Assembly (NCBI GenBank): GCA_009869945.1
Contig: WIXG01000023.1
Coordinates: forward strand, 1 to 64,000
From: Mesaphorura yosii
Lineage: Eukaryota > Arthropoda > Collembola > Poduromorpha > Tullbergiidae
DNA length: 64,000 nucleotides
Direction of reading: 5' to 3'
The notes under the pieces are model-generated. The model was given only the letters and a program-made list of their open reading frames with translations, ran no database searches and had not been told where the DNA came from. Positions 12,801 to 27,800 of this stretch are shown piece by piece (the first letter of the stretch is position 1; every line of letters begins with the position of its first letter). Position numbers and translations under genes: made by a program.

Positions 12801-15800
12801 GTAACGACGAATCATTACTATGAATCTTAACAGAATTCGTGATTAAATGCGAGCAAGCGTCATAATCCAACAATGCGTCCTCTAGAGCAATGCATTTTGG
12901 ATCGACCACGCAGGGTAAAAAGATGGCATTGGAGGGATGAAAGGCGAAGGAATAGAGGAGGTCTTCACACTCAATTCAGCCAAGAGCTTTTACCTTCTCT
13001 CAACAGATGGATTACGCTTAACGGAAGTCTAACCACGCTTTCACAGAGCCAGTTCTTGAGAATTTTCATCTTTTCACGTGTTGAGAAAAGTGCCAACCAC
13101 CCCAAGCCAAAGGCAAAGCTCTTGACTACTCTTACAATTGCAATCGGTGCAAAGAAGGGTATAATAATTCTTCCAAACAGACCAATTGATTTGCAGGTCT
13201 GGAAATGCATCAATCTTTCACAGCGATTTGGTGACTAACTTCTTAACGCTGGATAATTTCTTGGATACGAAATAATTAGTTTTGATTAGCGGCAGCAGAT
13301 TGTATAAAACATATTTTGGTGAAATTCTTTGGCTTTATGCAAGCTGCAACATTGCAGCTTTGGTCTTCACATCGCTCGCATGTGATGAGCCATTGGTGGT
13401 CACCGTCGTTAGCTCCCGTATTTAGAAAGAATTGGAGACATTCCGTTTTCGTTGATTCGTTGAGTCAAAAGTAATCGGCAAAGACAGCCGCATGATTTTT
13501 CAATCCTGCTTTGCGCTGACGGCATACCCTGTATTCATTTCAAATTCATTCTTCGTGAAGGGTATCACATGAAAGTAAACATTACCCCCTGAGGTTATCT
13601 TGTGATGTTTGTCGGGCACAAGAAAACTAAATATGTTCCCTTTCCAGGTTCTTATCGAATGTGCTGGGAAACAAGCGTGTTCAAACTGTATTACGTTACA
13701 CGATACTCGCCCCGAACCTTGTTTGTATGAAACATGCATAAGCTTATAAATAATACCATCATTATTGCAGAAACCGGCCGAAAGATTAAGCACCAGCAGC
13801 TCTAACTTTATTATAAAATCTCTTTTGAGTTCTCTCCCAAAGCTGAGCTTAGCTGATGGTTTGGTTGATTAGGCACCAGCAGCCTTCTGAAAGAAAAAGT
13901 TAAAGAAAAGAAAAGTTCCTACAAAGGAACTTGTGAATAAATTATGTCTAATACACCAACGACCAACATTATGCATGGCATGCAAACCAAAAATGTGGTT
14001 TCGGTTTTGTGCTACTTAGTTCTAAAGAAAACTTTCATTCTTCACCTAACTTGCACCGTACGATACACGTGGTTGCTAATAATGACTGGAAGCAGCAAAA
14101 GTTTGAGGCAAAAATGCTGCTTAACATCATCATCAGAATTCTGATCGGATGACATGAAGTTTAGGGCTTTTATTGAAAAGTCGCTGTTGAGGAAAATGTT
14201 AAAGAAGTGGGCTAAAGATTCCAAGATCTACTTCGGTACATCGATACTGCGATTGCAAACTGTGCGGACACATGAAAATTAATGCTTTAATCATTTCACG
14301 TGTCATTCGACGACTGAAATGTGGCAGAATCTTAGAACATTAGCAAATTATACGAGTTTAATGAAATAACCCGTGTGGAATTACGGAATTTGCCATTTTG
14401 GAAGTATGCGAATGCGGAAATCAACTTTCTAAGTCGTACGTACGCACCCCAAAGCTTGAGCGCGTATAGTTTGAACTATAAACAAGAGTCAACAGCAGAC
14501 ATGTGTAATTTATCAGATTCTTGTTGAACCGCTGAAAACTGTGAGGAATTCCAGAATTCACACGTTGAGCACGTCAGGTTGAATTCTTCTCGTTTTCCCC
14601 TTTTGCGTGGCATATCAGAAAACCTTTGTCTTCTATTATCATCAAGCACAACACGACGTAGGCTGTTGAAGTGTGTAACTCGGGAAGTTTTGTTACATAA
14701 ATAAACATGACAATGACAAGTGACAAAAAGAAATGTGGAAGAGGCAGGAAAGAGCGTCCAACAATTGTTGAGGTGTATCTCCCATGTTTGTAGCGTGGAA
14801 TAAGAATTATGAAACAGTTTGGAGAAACTATTTTCATGTTGAAGATCGTGAATCCGAACTTTTGGAATGTGTTAAAAAGAAATAGTTGCTATAATTTTGC
14901 ATTAATTTGCTAAATGTTCGTGAGCAAATACTTTTATATTTTGTGATATTTAAAGCTCTTTACAAAGAACTATAATTTTTTCCTTGGAGAATGACTCCTG
15001 ACGGGCGAGCGCATGCCTGGCAAGGTAGTCTTCCCTCGAGTGCAAGTCTAAGCGTACTATTTAGATTGTTGATAAAAATTAAGTAAACAGTTAAGGGTCA
15101 AGGTTGGCTGATCGCATGGTATTTGTAGTAAATGGTAAGAAGAGATTGTTGCGAGTGCATATTTAATAGGACTTGATCCTTATCAGAGGCAGTAGCTGGC
15201 TAGCCTCAAAGTTTGGAACTCACACACAGCATTTTCTTTCTCGTTTCACTGAGCGAATTTCTCCTGCTGATCTTACTTTCAATCTGTACGATTTGAACTA
15301 TTTTACTGAGATTTTAATTAAGTCCGTGCAATCTGTCCGGTAAAGATGGCTCACGGAGGGAGTAACAATTCGAAACCTGACTCCGAACCTGATTTTGTTA
15401 TTCAAGTACATGAAGCGAAGCAATAACGATTCAGATGTTTGAGTTGAATCAGGATGGGAAGGATTACGATGTAGAAGCCATCATGAAAGGCAAGACAGGT
15501 ATTAAAGCTCATGACAATTTAAATTATGTTTATGATTATTTTATGTGATCAACACAATGATCTTTGCTTGTTGGAAAATTTGAGCTTATCATCATTATTA
15601 TTGAAATTATCCGTCATCTCATCTGTTCATCTTGCACGTCTCCTCTTCTCCGCTAGTTGATGGGCTTGAGTTGGTTTTTATTTCATCATGCGGAAAAAAT
15701 TAAGGTTAAATTGTTGAACAAAAATGCAACATGTTCGTGTCTTTTGCTCATTCATCATGGTTTTTGGGCTTTCTCATTTTTCGACTTGATTACGTCGATT

Positions 15801-18800
15801 CTGCATGGTGAATCCACTTCTGGGTCTCGCATCCTCTTCAGTTTAGACGCACGAGATGAAAATCCTTCCTTTCAAGTATTTCGTGGCTATTTCGCCATTT
15901 AGGAAAGATGGCCCTGACTGCATTTAAATTCATTTGTTTCTACGTTTTTACACAAATGAATCGTGCTTTTTTCTTAAAATGGATCGAGTTTGAACTTAAT
16001 TCAAGCTGTAGGTGCGATTGAAGCATTGTTCCATCCAGCTTAAGGTTTTTGCCTTATTTTCACCATGCGTTCAATGAAATCGTGCAAACATGTTTCCAGG
16101 CTTTGTAATTTGAAATCATGCATCAAGGCAGAAGCAATAAAACTTGAAGCTGGGGAAATTGATAAATAATTAGAGCTTAACACGCAACCTGCAAACATGC
16201 TAATTACAGACATTTAGCAGATAAACAGTGAAATGAAGTAATACTTTCCTTCTCCAGCGGCAGAAATTCTTAAGTTGTAGTTTGAAGGTGTTTTGGTCTC
16301 CGATGAAGACAGTGTCAGTGTCAGCAAAAAGTGTTGAGTTGCGACTAGGCACAAGCCCTCTGCCGAAATTGTAAAATTGTTTCCAACTAAAGTTCAAAAT
16401 GAAACCTTCATGGCATGTTAAGTTGACGTGACTGCCTGTAATTAATATTCAGGACCGTTACTGTCTTTACTGTACGAGTAATTTCTCCCATCCGACTTCA
16501 GATGAATTCAGTAGAGTAGAATGAATGCCCCAAAACATAAAGTTGAAAGCATCGCAATTAAATAAGCTTCAAAAATGGCACAGGTCTTTGGTCTCTCCAC
16601 TCTCTGATTTTAGCAAAGATATGCAAATTACAAACAAGATGGCCCAGAGTCACTCTCCAGCTAAACGCTTAATGCATTTCATCTATTGTTACAAAGGGCC
16701 CGACGCGGACGCGTCTTTGCTCTTGCTGTCTTCAATGCAAATTCCAAGTTCTCTGGTTCGCAATCGCGACACATTCGAGTCGCGACACTGGTTCAGACTC
16801 TCGAGTTTGTGAACTTCTCGCCATGCATTAAATTAAAGCCAGAACACTGTCAGAACTTACAAAACAAATCTTTGTTGTGTAAAACTGGGTAATGTAACGC
16901 ACATTCATTACCGTGTCGCTGTATTGCTGTGCCGTTGCCAGCGTTCGTAAATCTTGAGCGACTACAACATAATTCTCTTTAATTAGTCACATTCTACCCC
17001 AAATACTAATTTGTCAGCAGGCGACGTGTCTCTGGATAGCATTCCGAGTCACTGAAACTGAGAGCGCAAAGGACAAATCTCGTGAACGGGTTTAAAAGGC
17101 AAATGGAAGCTTACGCTTAGGATTCTGAAATAGATTTCGTTGGGAAATGAACTGTTTACAGAACTGTAAACCGACTAATCCTTATTGTTTTTCTCCATTC
17201 CATTGCAGGTGTTGGTGCCCAACAAAGGTTTGCGAAGTTACCGGAGGACACCGAAGTCAATCCCAATGCCAGCTTCACTCTTCGATGTGAAATATTACAT
17301 GCTAGTGGAGAGTGCGTGTGGCAGAAGAATGATATGGTAATTGTTACAAATTAAGCTCTACATAATAGAGAGACTTTCTACTTAATAGTGATTCCAACAT
17401 GCTCTTAGCCCATTAAATTCAACAAAAAGTACGAACTGGCTGAAAATACAGCAGCCGGCGACTGTTCCCTTCGGATCAACAATGCTTCACTAACCGGAGA
17501 TGATGCTAATTGGAAATGTCAAATGGCTGAAACCGTTCAAGATTCGGGAGATGCGTTGTCCTCTCCTCCAGTCCGAGTTCTTGTAAGAGGTGAGAAAGGA
17601 GAATCGTCCACTTCCTCGGCTTCATGCGCCGTTTGATAAGTGTTCATTTTAAAGAAATATATAGAGGAACTGTTATCTCGGTGTTGGTCTTTGTACTTTT
17701 GAGCTTTCATTTATGGTTGCAAATGGAATGGCGATAAACTATTTATATGAGCATCTTGGGATTAATTATTAGCGTAAAAGTAGGAAACCCAGAATGTGAC
17801 CGCATCTTTACCGGCCTGTTAAAATAGTGTCTTGTCTTCGCAATGGCTTCTTTTTTCGAGTTAAAGCGTTTTTATGAGCTGTGAGTTTGGACCGTCGCAT
17901 CAGTTGAGCTCGTCATTTGCATTTTGTCGTTGCATGCATGAATATGCGATTCTGGAGTCAGAAGCAATAATAACCGAATGCTGAACTTTAAGAGTTCAAC
18001 TACAGTTGAGGACTTGCACTCAGCCAAAACAAAGTATCGCAAATTATAGTTTTGATTTTATTTTTAGTGACGGAACACGAGTCAGTGCATTTCTCGCTTT
18101 CTATTCGAAGGATAATTTATGAGCAAAGTGTGGCTAATGGCAATGCCAGGGCAAACAAAAATAACTCGGTTCTGAATGTGCTTTTGACATGCATAAGCAG
18201 TGCTACTTCAACCCAGAACTTCGTGAAGAAGTTTTAGATATTATCGCACCAGGAACTGCAAATATGCTTCCGCCTTTAATGTCATAATTCATAAGTCACT
18301 TAAGGTAGTCATTTTTGCGGGGTTATGATGCAAAACTTCAGCGGGACTTCCGTACGCAATAGAATCAGCCATTAAATCTTGACACCCATATGCCCGTACC
18401 CGGTTTTAAGAAGTTTTCTTTTTACTCTTCTCCTAGCGATGCCTGACCCGCCAAAGTTGGTCATTTATGATGCAGTCAAGATCAACCCTTCTCTGAGGAC
18501 TGTGACCACCAAGGAAGGTCAGTCCAACGAGTTCAAGTGTGAGTCGAAGCACGGAAATCCACCAGCAGTAATCAAATGGTTTATTGGTAAGTTTCGATGT
18601 CTGAATTGCATTCGAGAGCGAGTGCCATTTTTCCTTAATGCTTTTCTTGAGGCTTAATTGAGTCCCAGCGACTGGATTTTTGTTCTATATTACGACCACT
18701 TTTGTCCATATCATAAGTATATGAGGCTCATTTAGAATAGGCGCTTCATGGATTCGACGAACACGAGGAAAGAATGTACTTTCTTTCATCGCCTTCTTAT

Positions 18801-21800
18801 TTTCTTATTTTTATTTAAGAAAACAATAGAACGAAAACAAAAGTGGTTTACCAAAGCACTCAATGCAAGAGCAGTGCAGCGCGAATGTGAAGAGTGCTCC
18901 GTCTTAAATTATATTAGCGAATACATGGAAAGCTAGAGCATTATGGCCCACACGCCACGCCGCGCATGAAACCTCGTGCTTGGAACAACAAACAACTTTT
19001 GTTTGCTTTACATCTCAGTGCAGTGCCAACTTGTTCCAGTCTCCGGTGTATAAAGCAAGAATCTTGTAAAAGATCAATAGAAAATATAAGAGACTCTTAA
19101 TTGCTCTTAATGAAGTCGCGGGTAATTGACGAGCGGTTTCATGCACTTTTCTTGCGTTATACCAAACACCAGAATTTCATTTTGGCATGAATGAGCGAGC
19201 AACTGTCAGGAAAGGCGACAGGGGCGTGCCATTGTTCCAATGACATGCATTTGCAATAAAAAGCTCTGTGCGCACTTTCTTGTCACTGGGAGAGTAATCC
19301 ATAAATAACACGTATGCGGGGCTACGACTGTGAGATCATTTCTGCTGTTCTAATAAGTAGATTCCGTGGCACAACAAAATACACTCAATTGTAGGAATAT
19401 TTTTGCATAATTCACTCCAGTAAATCATTTTTCCATTGAAAGAACTGAACATTCGTGCAGTTCCAGCATTGTAGACAAAGAAAAAGCGAAACAATGCATG
19501 GAGTTAATCAAAAATTGATCCTGGAAAATTTCAAAGAGTTATGAGGACGGAGAAAAACTAACAACTCTTGAGTATGAGAATGAACGCAAATTCTCAGTTG
19601 GAGATCGGAAATAATATTCTCGTCCTATTTTTATCTCTAAAAGCGTGATTGCGGTGCGCGTACGTGCGTAAGATGTTTTTCTTCCACGTTCTTGAGGAGA
19701 ATCAAAACTGAAAAGGAAATAAGATTTCGGAGCTGAGATGAGAGCAAAGGCAAAGCAAGAATGCAATGAAGACGATGGCCCAAACTGTATACAGAAGAAT
19801 GTAGTGCAATATTTTTATTACTTGTTTTTCTTGCTCATTATTCAGGAGATGAGGAAATCACCAACGGGACAAGCCAGACGAACACGAACGACTCCAGCAA
19901 AACATGGTCAGCTGTCTCGTACTTGAAATACGCATTCCATAAGTCTCAACACAAGAAACAATTGCGATGCGATACCCTCCATCCATTGAAGAATCACAGC
20001 GATCACCTCGATTTGGATATTCAGTGTAAGTGCTTATTATTTTCGTGTATGGCAAGCTATTTTGAATTTACAAGCCATTTCTTGAAGGATTTGGCTTTGG
20101 GCTTCGGCCTTTTCTTCTCTTTTCTTTGTCTCATGGCCTTGTTAACTTGTTAATGACTTTATTGTGTGGGTGGTACATCGTAAAACCCTTTCTGACAACA
20201 GACAACGGCGGGTTTATGAATTATCAGGTAGGAGTCTACCTCCACAGTTCAGAGCTGTCATTAATTTTTATGCTTGCAATGCTTTGTTGACTTGACACTT
20301 GACCCACCACTCGCCCGCTAGGGCAAGCGCTGGATTAGCGTGGCCAGGTCGTGATGGGCCTGGTCATAATTCGATTTGGCTTGCTCAGCCAAAACAAATA
20401 AGTGGGTTTAAATGCTTAATGCAATTACGTTGTCTGTCGTTTCTGTGCTGCGCTGCGCTTGCGTCTGCTGAAGATGGATGACAAGAGTTTTTCCCATCGT
20501 CAAATAAGGGCCCAACCACTTTCTTTTTTATGAGCAAATTATAACGTATACGTAACACACACTGACAGCTTGATTAATGCCGAGAATAAATGCGGGACAG
20601 CGATACTCATATGGATGATTAGGAGTATGATGAAGATGAGTTTCCATAATTTGTGTTCATGTGCGCTATTTAACTGCACTAGCTCGAAGAAGTCGGTGCG
20701 GCGACTCGAGTAAAAGTTTTGCTTTCGGCTGTACAAAACTGACATTCGAACAAGAACAAATTAGGCACGAACAAGTGCACTTACAGCAACTGACAAGACG
20801 CTTCGGATACAAAAACGAAAAGCTGTGTTTATAAAAATAGACAAATCTTGTCTGCACCTTCCTGGCTGCTCTCGTGCAAGATTTTTTCTGTCGTAACAAA
20901 GTTACTCTCTTCTCCAGTCGGTAGTGCGTTGAGAAATGATACTGGGTATGCCTGGGCCTTTGCTTTACTGTGCTGTGTGCGAGAATAACATGGAGAGCCT
21001 CTCATAAATTACCAATGTACACATGCCTATTAACATGTCATCGTTGAAAGGGGCATTTTTTTCCAGCAGCAGTAACCGAGTCAGAGTCACAATGTTACAG
21101 CGTTCCAAGCTATTTTTTACACCGCTTACGCGTCCTACTAACTGGTTACACTTGCTTTTGCTACTGCTGCTGGTGTAGTTGATGAGGTTACACTACATTG
21201 TACCCATTCTATTATTATTTCTTCATCTCTCCGGCTGGCTTCTCGATTTCAGCTTCCAGTCATCAAGTCTCTATCTGGAAGGAAAGAATTTGTTCGGTTG
21301 TTACGATCAAAATCGAAATTCGTTTTTTATTTGCGCCTGCAAGCAGATGCTGGCTGATATTTGTTGCTCGACCTAAATTCTTTATTGCGCTTGGCGCAAT
21401 GCTTGCGCTTTGATAGAATTTATTAACCTGCTTGAGAATTAACAAGCCGCGGCGCTGACGGCTGGCTAAACAGTTTTGTGCTCCAACTCAATTGCCGCAT
21501 GCTGCATTGAAGACTTGATTACGGCAGAATGACGGGAGGAAATATGCGGAAGACATGCTGGGCGCCTGCATACTCGCTACAAATTCGTCTGCCAGCATAA
21601 CTCATTCTCGGAAAGACAGCTAATTAGTAAATCTAAACAATGACTCGGAGCCCGATTCATTTCAGCAGCAGCGTAAAATTCATGCTAACTCGTTTCGATG
21701 CGTGCATGCTGTTCGCTTCACATGTGGATTCAATTCGGAAGTGAGACTAACATGTAACGACGTAACACATAGCGCGGAGCGGTGATACAGTTCCTGTTTC

Positions 21801-24800
21801 GTGCATAGTATGACAGTGCCAAGTTGCAAGCGAAGTGCCGGAATGTTTACACTTGCACAAATGACATATGAAAATTACGCAACCATAAAATTTGAAACTG
21901 TCAGATTCGTTTAGAGTAATTCGTACCAGGAGTTTGTACAAAGAAAGCAACGGCATCGGCACAACACGCACAATGGCACTCGTAATTTTTATCATTTTAG
22001 GAAATGAAACCACCATTTGCTAAAAATATAACACGCGCTCCGGCTGCTCGTAAAAATGAAAAATACGAAGCGTTTTAATTTGGCTTCTCGTGCGTATTTA
22101 TATTTTTCTGCACTAATGCATATTGCTTGTACGTCTTCAATCTTCACTGTGCTTTTCGGGTCGCGAAAATACAAATGTGACTGCCAACCATGGCCTGGTT
22201 CGAGCTCTGAGATAGCAGCGCCAAGAAAGCACAAGAATAGAGAAAAATGCAAAGTAATCGTCGTAAACCAGTAAGAAATCATCTAAAAGGCAAACTTTGC
22301 TCATAAATTAAGACTGGTAAATGGGAAGACGGAAGAAATTGTCTGGATCTCAAGCAGCATTATTTTCGGCATTTGCTTAAATGAAGTGTGTAGAATTTAG
22401 CCCTTTCTTCCAGCAATTTTGCCCTTTACCCCATTTTTCATTGCTGATTAGAGCCCGGCCACGGCTTCTTGCTTCATTCGAGTTTCGTTCCATCTTCCAC
22501 ACCGAAGAATGGGGTTCTGAGCTTCCGCTTCGTCCACTCGCATTTACTCGGCCGGTTTGCTCTCTGTAAAGATGCAGTGACATGGTCGGATTTCATCATT
22601 TTAATTTGGTGAAAGTAAACTTCATTTTCGTCGTCTTTCTCCTCATCCCATTATTACAACGGCCCAGACAGCTCCCAACGCTAATTGAAGATTTGAATCT
22701 GCTGTTTGGACTTTTGTCAAGTGAAAAAACAGCGATTAGGAGACATTCCGCGGAAGTTGTTTGGGTTGAAATGGGAAAGGCGCAAGCAAGATTGAGGAGA
22801 GTGCATTCATTCTGTGACTGCTTTCTGCACTCAAGAATCCAACCCAGCCAAGGCAAGCCCAGCAGAGTTTATGAGACATATGACCGTAGTAAATGGGTGT
22901 AGTTAGTCAAGTTAAGAGAACAAGTTTCAAGAGACGAGCTGCAGCGGCGGCGAGAGCGAGGCCCGATGGAGAAGGAAGAAATTAGTACAAGTTAAGTAGT
23001 GCTTAGAAGCCAAGCAAAGAGCTGATATGGCATTCGCCATCGTCAAATTGAAGAATAAAAAATAGGACCGAGCATACTTAAGAGACTAAAAACTTCTTCT
23101 TTCTCTCTTAGAAAGGGAAACTGAACAGACAAGGCCATTTATAATAATATGTATGGAAGCTGTAAGCAGTTAAGTAATGCTAGTTAAAAGTTGAGAGCGA
23201 ACGCAAGAGAAGAAGAATAGATAGACATCCAAAAGACCAAAAAGACTTTTAAAGTAAATCACTTGACTTTGACTTTGAGAATAATTATGTATACACGTTG
23301 TGCGATCTCACTCTAAACAACACAACACGGGCCGAGAGCGCAGTGCTGGGCAGATTCGCGAGACGAAAATCCTCTCCTACTGTACCAGGCAGTGCTTTCT
23401 CAATCTATTCTTTTCCGTTGTCTCCAGAGAATTAAAGACGACAACAGCAAAGTTTTGAATACCAAATTGCAGGATGCTGTAATTTATTTTATATTTGCTG
23501 CTCACTTTGTTGTGAATTGTCTTCGAATGCGTTCATGAGACTTGGCACTAATACTAATGATGTTTCTTACGTTTTTGTTTATTTAATTGCAGATGCACCC
23601 AAAGTCACGTTTAAGAATGTGCCAACAAGCGACATTCAAGAAAACGTCGAACGTGTCGAAGTTTGGTGCATGGCAGACGCTAATCCATCAGCCACCGTGT
23701 ACTGGAGAAAAGCCGGCTCGAAACAACTGCTTCCAAATAAGGTACGCAATAATCCACGCTTTGTATGCAACTTTTGCAAGAAGATTTGACTCTAATGCGT
23801 TTTTGGCATATTCCGGCAGATCATGCTTGAATTCAATACAACTCAGCGTGCTGATTCGGGTAAATACTTTTGCATGGCTCAAAACGAGATTGGAACTTCG
23901 GAGGAAATTAATTTCAGTCTTGATGTCAAATGTAAGTGTAACTCTCAAAATCCTGCGATGCTTTCTCGCTCGGCGCAAGGGACATTACGAAAGAATGCAA
24001 TGATTCAAAACACAGAGCAGACAGGCCGTCGTGCTTACGCAGCACGTCCACCATTTCTAAAATTAAATATCCTCAAGGAAAGTGGATTCCAAAATCACTT
24101 CAGCCAAAAATATAAATTAGAATAAATGCATTTCAGAAATTCCTCAGAAATGAAAAATTTGAAGCTGCAGAAAGTACGAATCTTCATAGCATCCAGTTGC
24201 AACATGTAGAACATGGACATGAGAGCTTGGAACTGGTTCACGGTGTGCGAGCTCCAAGTGTAAAAGTTAAAAAGGAAAACATTCCGTATAATTTATGGGA
24301 TTTTGCACTAATGCAACCCTGGAATGCTCCTGGTGGTGCAAAGTAAAGGATGTTGGGTCTCAAGTTACATATGTGAAAATCTTCGTCTTTCGGATCCGGC
24401 ATATCATATATTTTCATTCCGACGCCTCGTGTGCGACTTGCTCAGCATTCGGGCTCAGAGCAATGCCATGTACGCATTAATAATACCCACATGATACTCT
24501 CCGTTTGCATTTCTCCAGCTCTGGAGTCCGGAGTTAAGCAGGGCAAAGAAACGAAGATGTAAAATGCGAAATGCCTGTTAAAATTTTTGAAATTGTAGCG
24601 TTTCGCCCCGCATTTTGAACATGGAAGACATGCACATTTGGCTATAAAGTGACAAAGCTCAATGCTTATATTAAAATCTACAGTCAGCCATGATAAACTA
24701 AAATAACAACGGCACCAGTGGAAGTACGAAGAACCCAAAAGTCAATTTTATGAAACGTTTCCGTTCTCACAATGGAATTTAGCACATAAGCCACTTTTCA

Positions 24801-27800
24801 CTCTTGCAAATACACATGTAATGCCACACACTGGTCCTTAGTGTCCAGAAGCACATTATATTTTATGTGCAGGATAGAAACACTGCGACTGCGAATTCAT
24901 GAATTCAGTCGATTGAGTAGGAACATAACGCATGACATGGGAAGAAAATTGGCGAAACACAAGAAAGAAAGGAACGGGAGAAAGATGAAAGCATTTTTGT
25001 ATTGCCAATAATAACAAGAATAAATAAATACGCCGAACGCCAGCGTAAGAGTCTTTTCTTTCTTAGTCGGTCTTTTGTTGAGGTGTCAAATTCCTCTTAC
25101 TTCACTTGTCTTTCTTCTTTCTCTGACTTGACTTGACTTCCTTTATGTTAAGTGTCGTGTCAGAAATCAAAGTAGCCTTATACACGTGCTTGTATTTTCG
25201 TTTCGCGCATTATTGTCGTGGCATGGCCTGACAGTTCAAAAATACAATTGCAGCATGAACAGATTATTGCTTCTATTTTAGAGGCCTGTCATTGTTCTCT
25301 TCTGATTTCTGGGAAATAGCATGGCAATAGCGGCGATTGCAGTAGCCAGGCAGTGCGACTACACTCCATGGAATATTATCGACAATTGACTTGAGAAAAG
25401 AACTCACACGACAATAATGAGAAAGCATAAATGTTATGAACCAAAGAGAATTGAAAATGTTCTATTTGTGCTTTCTTTTGTTGCGCCGTGCCATTCACAT
25501 TGAAACACTGCACTGCACAGAGCGGTGCGATAATAACACTAATACTGGATGTACTTTGTGCATTGTACGTGCATCATCAGTCTGGCAGTATTCGACTGGA
25601 TGAAACTCTTCCGTGCATGCTTCAATGAATTTCCATTCAATTCTACTCGCGGATACGTGGAGACAGGCAGTCTCTGTCGAATTCCAAATCTCAATCATTT
25701 TTTGTGAGGTAGTTCGACATGAAACGGACGGACATGGAAGCAAATACAAAAGTTGCCTTGAGTTTTGTGCGTCGGTATTCGGGCGAGTGGCGGAATGCTG
25801 GCGTGAAAGCACGCGCTTCAGTAATTGGAAACCTTAGCCTGTAATCTACAGTATGATTTTGCAGATCCACCAGAAATTAAAAGAATGCAGCCAGAACTTA
25901 ATATCTCCGTCCAACTCTTCGGCTCTGCGACTCTGAAATGCGATGCTGATGGAAATCCTCCTCCGAGATATGAATGGTGGCACTCAATGACAGATTCCAC
26001 CACGACGGACGAGAAGTCTTGGATTCCACGTGGAAACGCCTCTGTGCTCCAGTTGCAGAATGTGACGTACTCTGATCAAGGGAAATACATCTGCAAGGTG
26101 ATGAACTACATCGGAGGCAACGAACACTCCGCGCGAAATGAATTGACGCGTCTCACCGTCTACGGTATGTTATATGTTCAATCATCCATGTGAAATCCGG
26201 TAGAATGTAGAATCGGGGTACGAAACAGAATAATTGAGGCATTTATGTTTTATGCGTTAATTGCACTTGCGAATCCACGCACCACGCGGCAAAAATGAGG
26301 AATGGCTTATCCACGCGATAAGTCGACTGTGGACCACCCACCTTTCATAGTGCCATTATTTATGACTCCTTGCCACGGCTACAGATTTTGTTAAATATTA
26401 ACAATAATCTCTTAATTTATTAACGCGAGTGGCGAATAAACTCATCCAATAATGAGATCTGCATCTGCCGTTCCCAATGATTTGCTGTCTTTGCTGAAGT
26501 GCAAAGATGAGCAGGCCAGAGAGCATTGTGACGGTTTGCGTGAAAGTAAAGTATTTGAAAGACTCGCCCTGCCTAAATCGAATTCATACGTGTGGTCCCA
26601 TAAATTCATAATTCCGAGGCGCAAATTAACTAATAAATCACCAGTGCGCTCACACTTGTTGAGAATCCAACTGACCTTTCATGCAACCTTGCCTGCCTTC
26701 ATTGTGCTTGAAAAGATTATGTAATTGCCTTCGTTTCACTTCTTCACAATTTAATTAACTCTGCTGACTCTGCAATTGTAATATTTAACTTCTGAGAGAG
26801 TCTTGTGGAGTGGTCGCTTGCTTTGCATGTCACGCTCTATTGATCTCATGTTTGCCAACTGTATATCATCCTGAAGACGGAAAATGTGATTGTCATTGAT
26901 TTATATTTATCTAAACCGTTCATCTGGCGCATTTCCGCAAACCTTTCAAGATTCCGTACTGCAGCTCAGTGCTCGTAATCAATAAACAGAATAACAGAAA
27001 CATGTTCGATATGACATGGACTGGGAAGGCACAATGCAATAAAATAACCCAAAATAAAGAACAAAAATAGAAAAAGAACGAAGACACTTTTCCAATTCCC
27101 CAGTCCATTCGATAAGATTTAAGGTTTTCTTGTGCAAGGTCCTGCTCGGGTCACTGAATTGGTTTTTGATAACAATGACCACCACCGCGCCGCTCCAAGT
27201 CTCGATATGGACGGGAACATAGAATTGAAGCATGTAACCTGCTTCGTACAACGCACTGTCCGAGTTCAATTTATTTTTGCTATCTTCCATCTGCCATGTC
27301 CACTTTAGCGTTTTGGTGTTGTTGCAATTTTGCGTTGGCAGACCAGCCACTTCCCTTTTGTTGCCTTTGCCGGTTCGCAGCCTACGTTGCGTAGCAATTG
27401 GAAGAATACTCCAGCCCAGTTTCATATTGGAGAAAAATGAAAAGCCAAACAAAATAATTCTTGCAGTCATCCGCATCCTTTGGTTAGCGTCTCTATCTAT
27501 ATCTTTGAAGTCCGTTTTCTCCAGGCAAAGGCCAAGAATCCGTAGACTCATGCCAATATCCATCGCAAACACCACTGCACACTTTGCAATATGACAGGCA
27601 CATAGCGTGGAAGGCAGGCTACGCGATTTTGATTTGGGTTAGCATATGCTTGCAAGGCAATTTCATCAAGTGCAAGAGTGAAAGCCCTGTCCTAAATTGA
27701 GCAAATTAGAGTCCGTGTGGGTGTAAAAGTTGAGGAGTGGAAGTTTCTCAGCAAATTGAATAAATTGATAGCCTTCAGCATTATGCCCCGTGTCTGCATC

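Noticed and set aside
18379-18436. Apparent alternative start with hydrophobic leader just before gene A exon 4
   Set aside because: The hydrophobic residues are a translation of the polypyrimidine tract before the acceptor.
24295-24351. Ig-like string NATLECSWW in gene A intron 7
   Set aside because: Resembles an Ig B-strand for a few residues only; no splice sites in frame, and the second half of a domain is missing. Probably coincidence.
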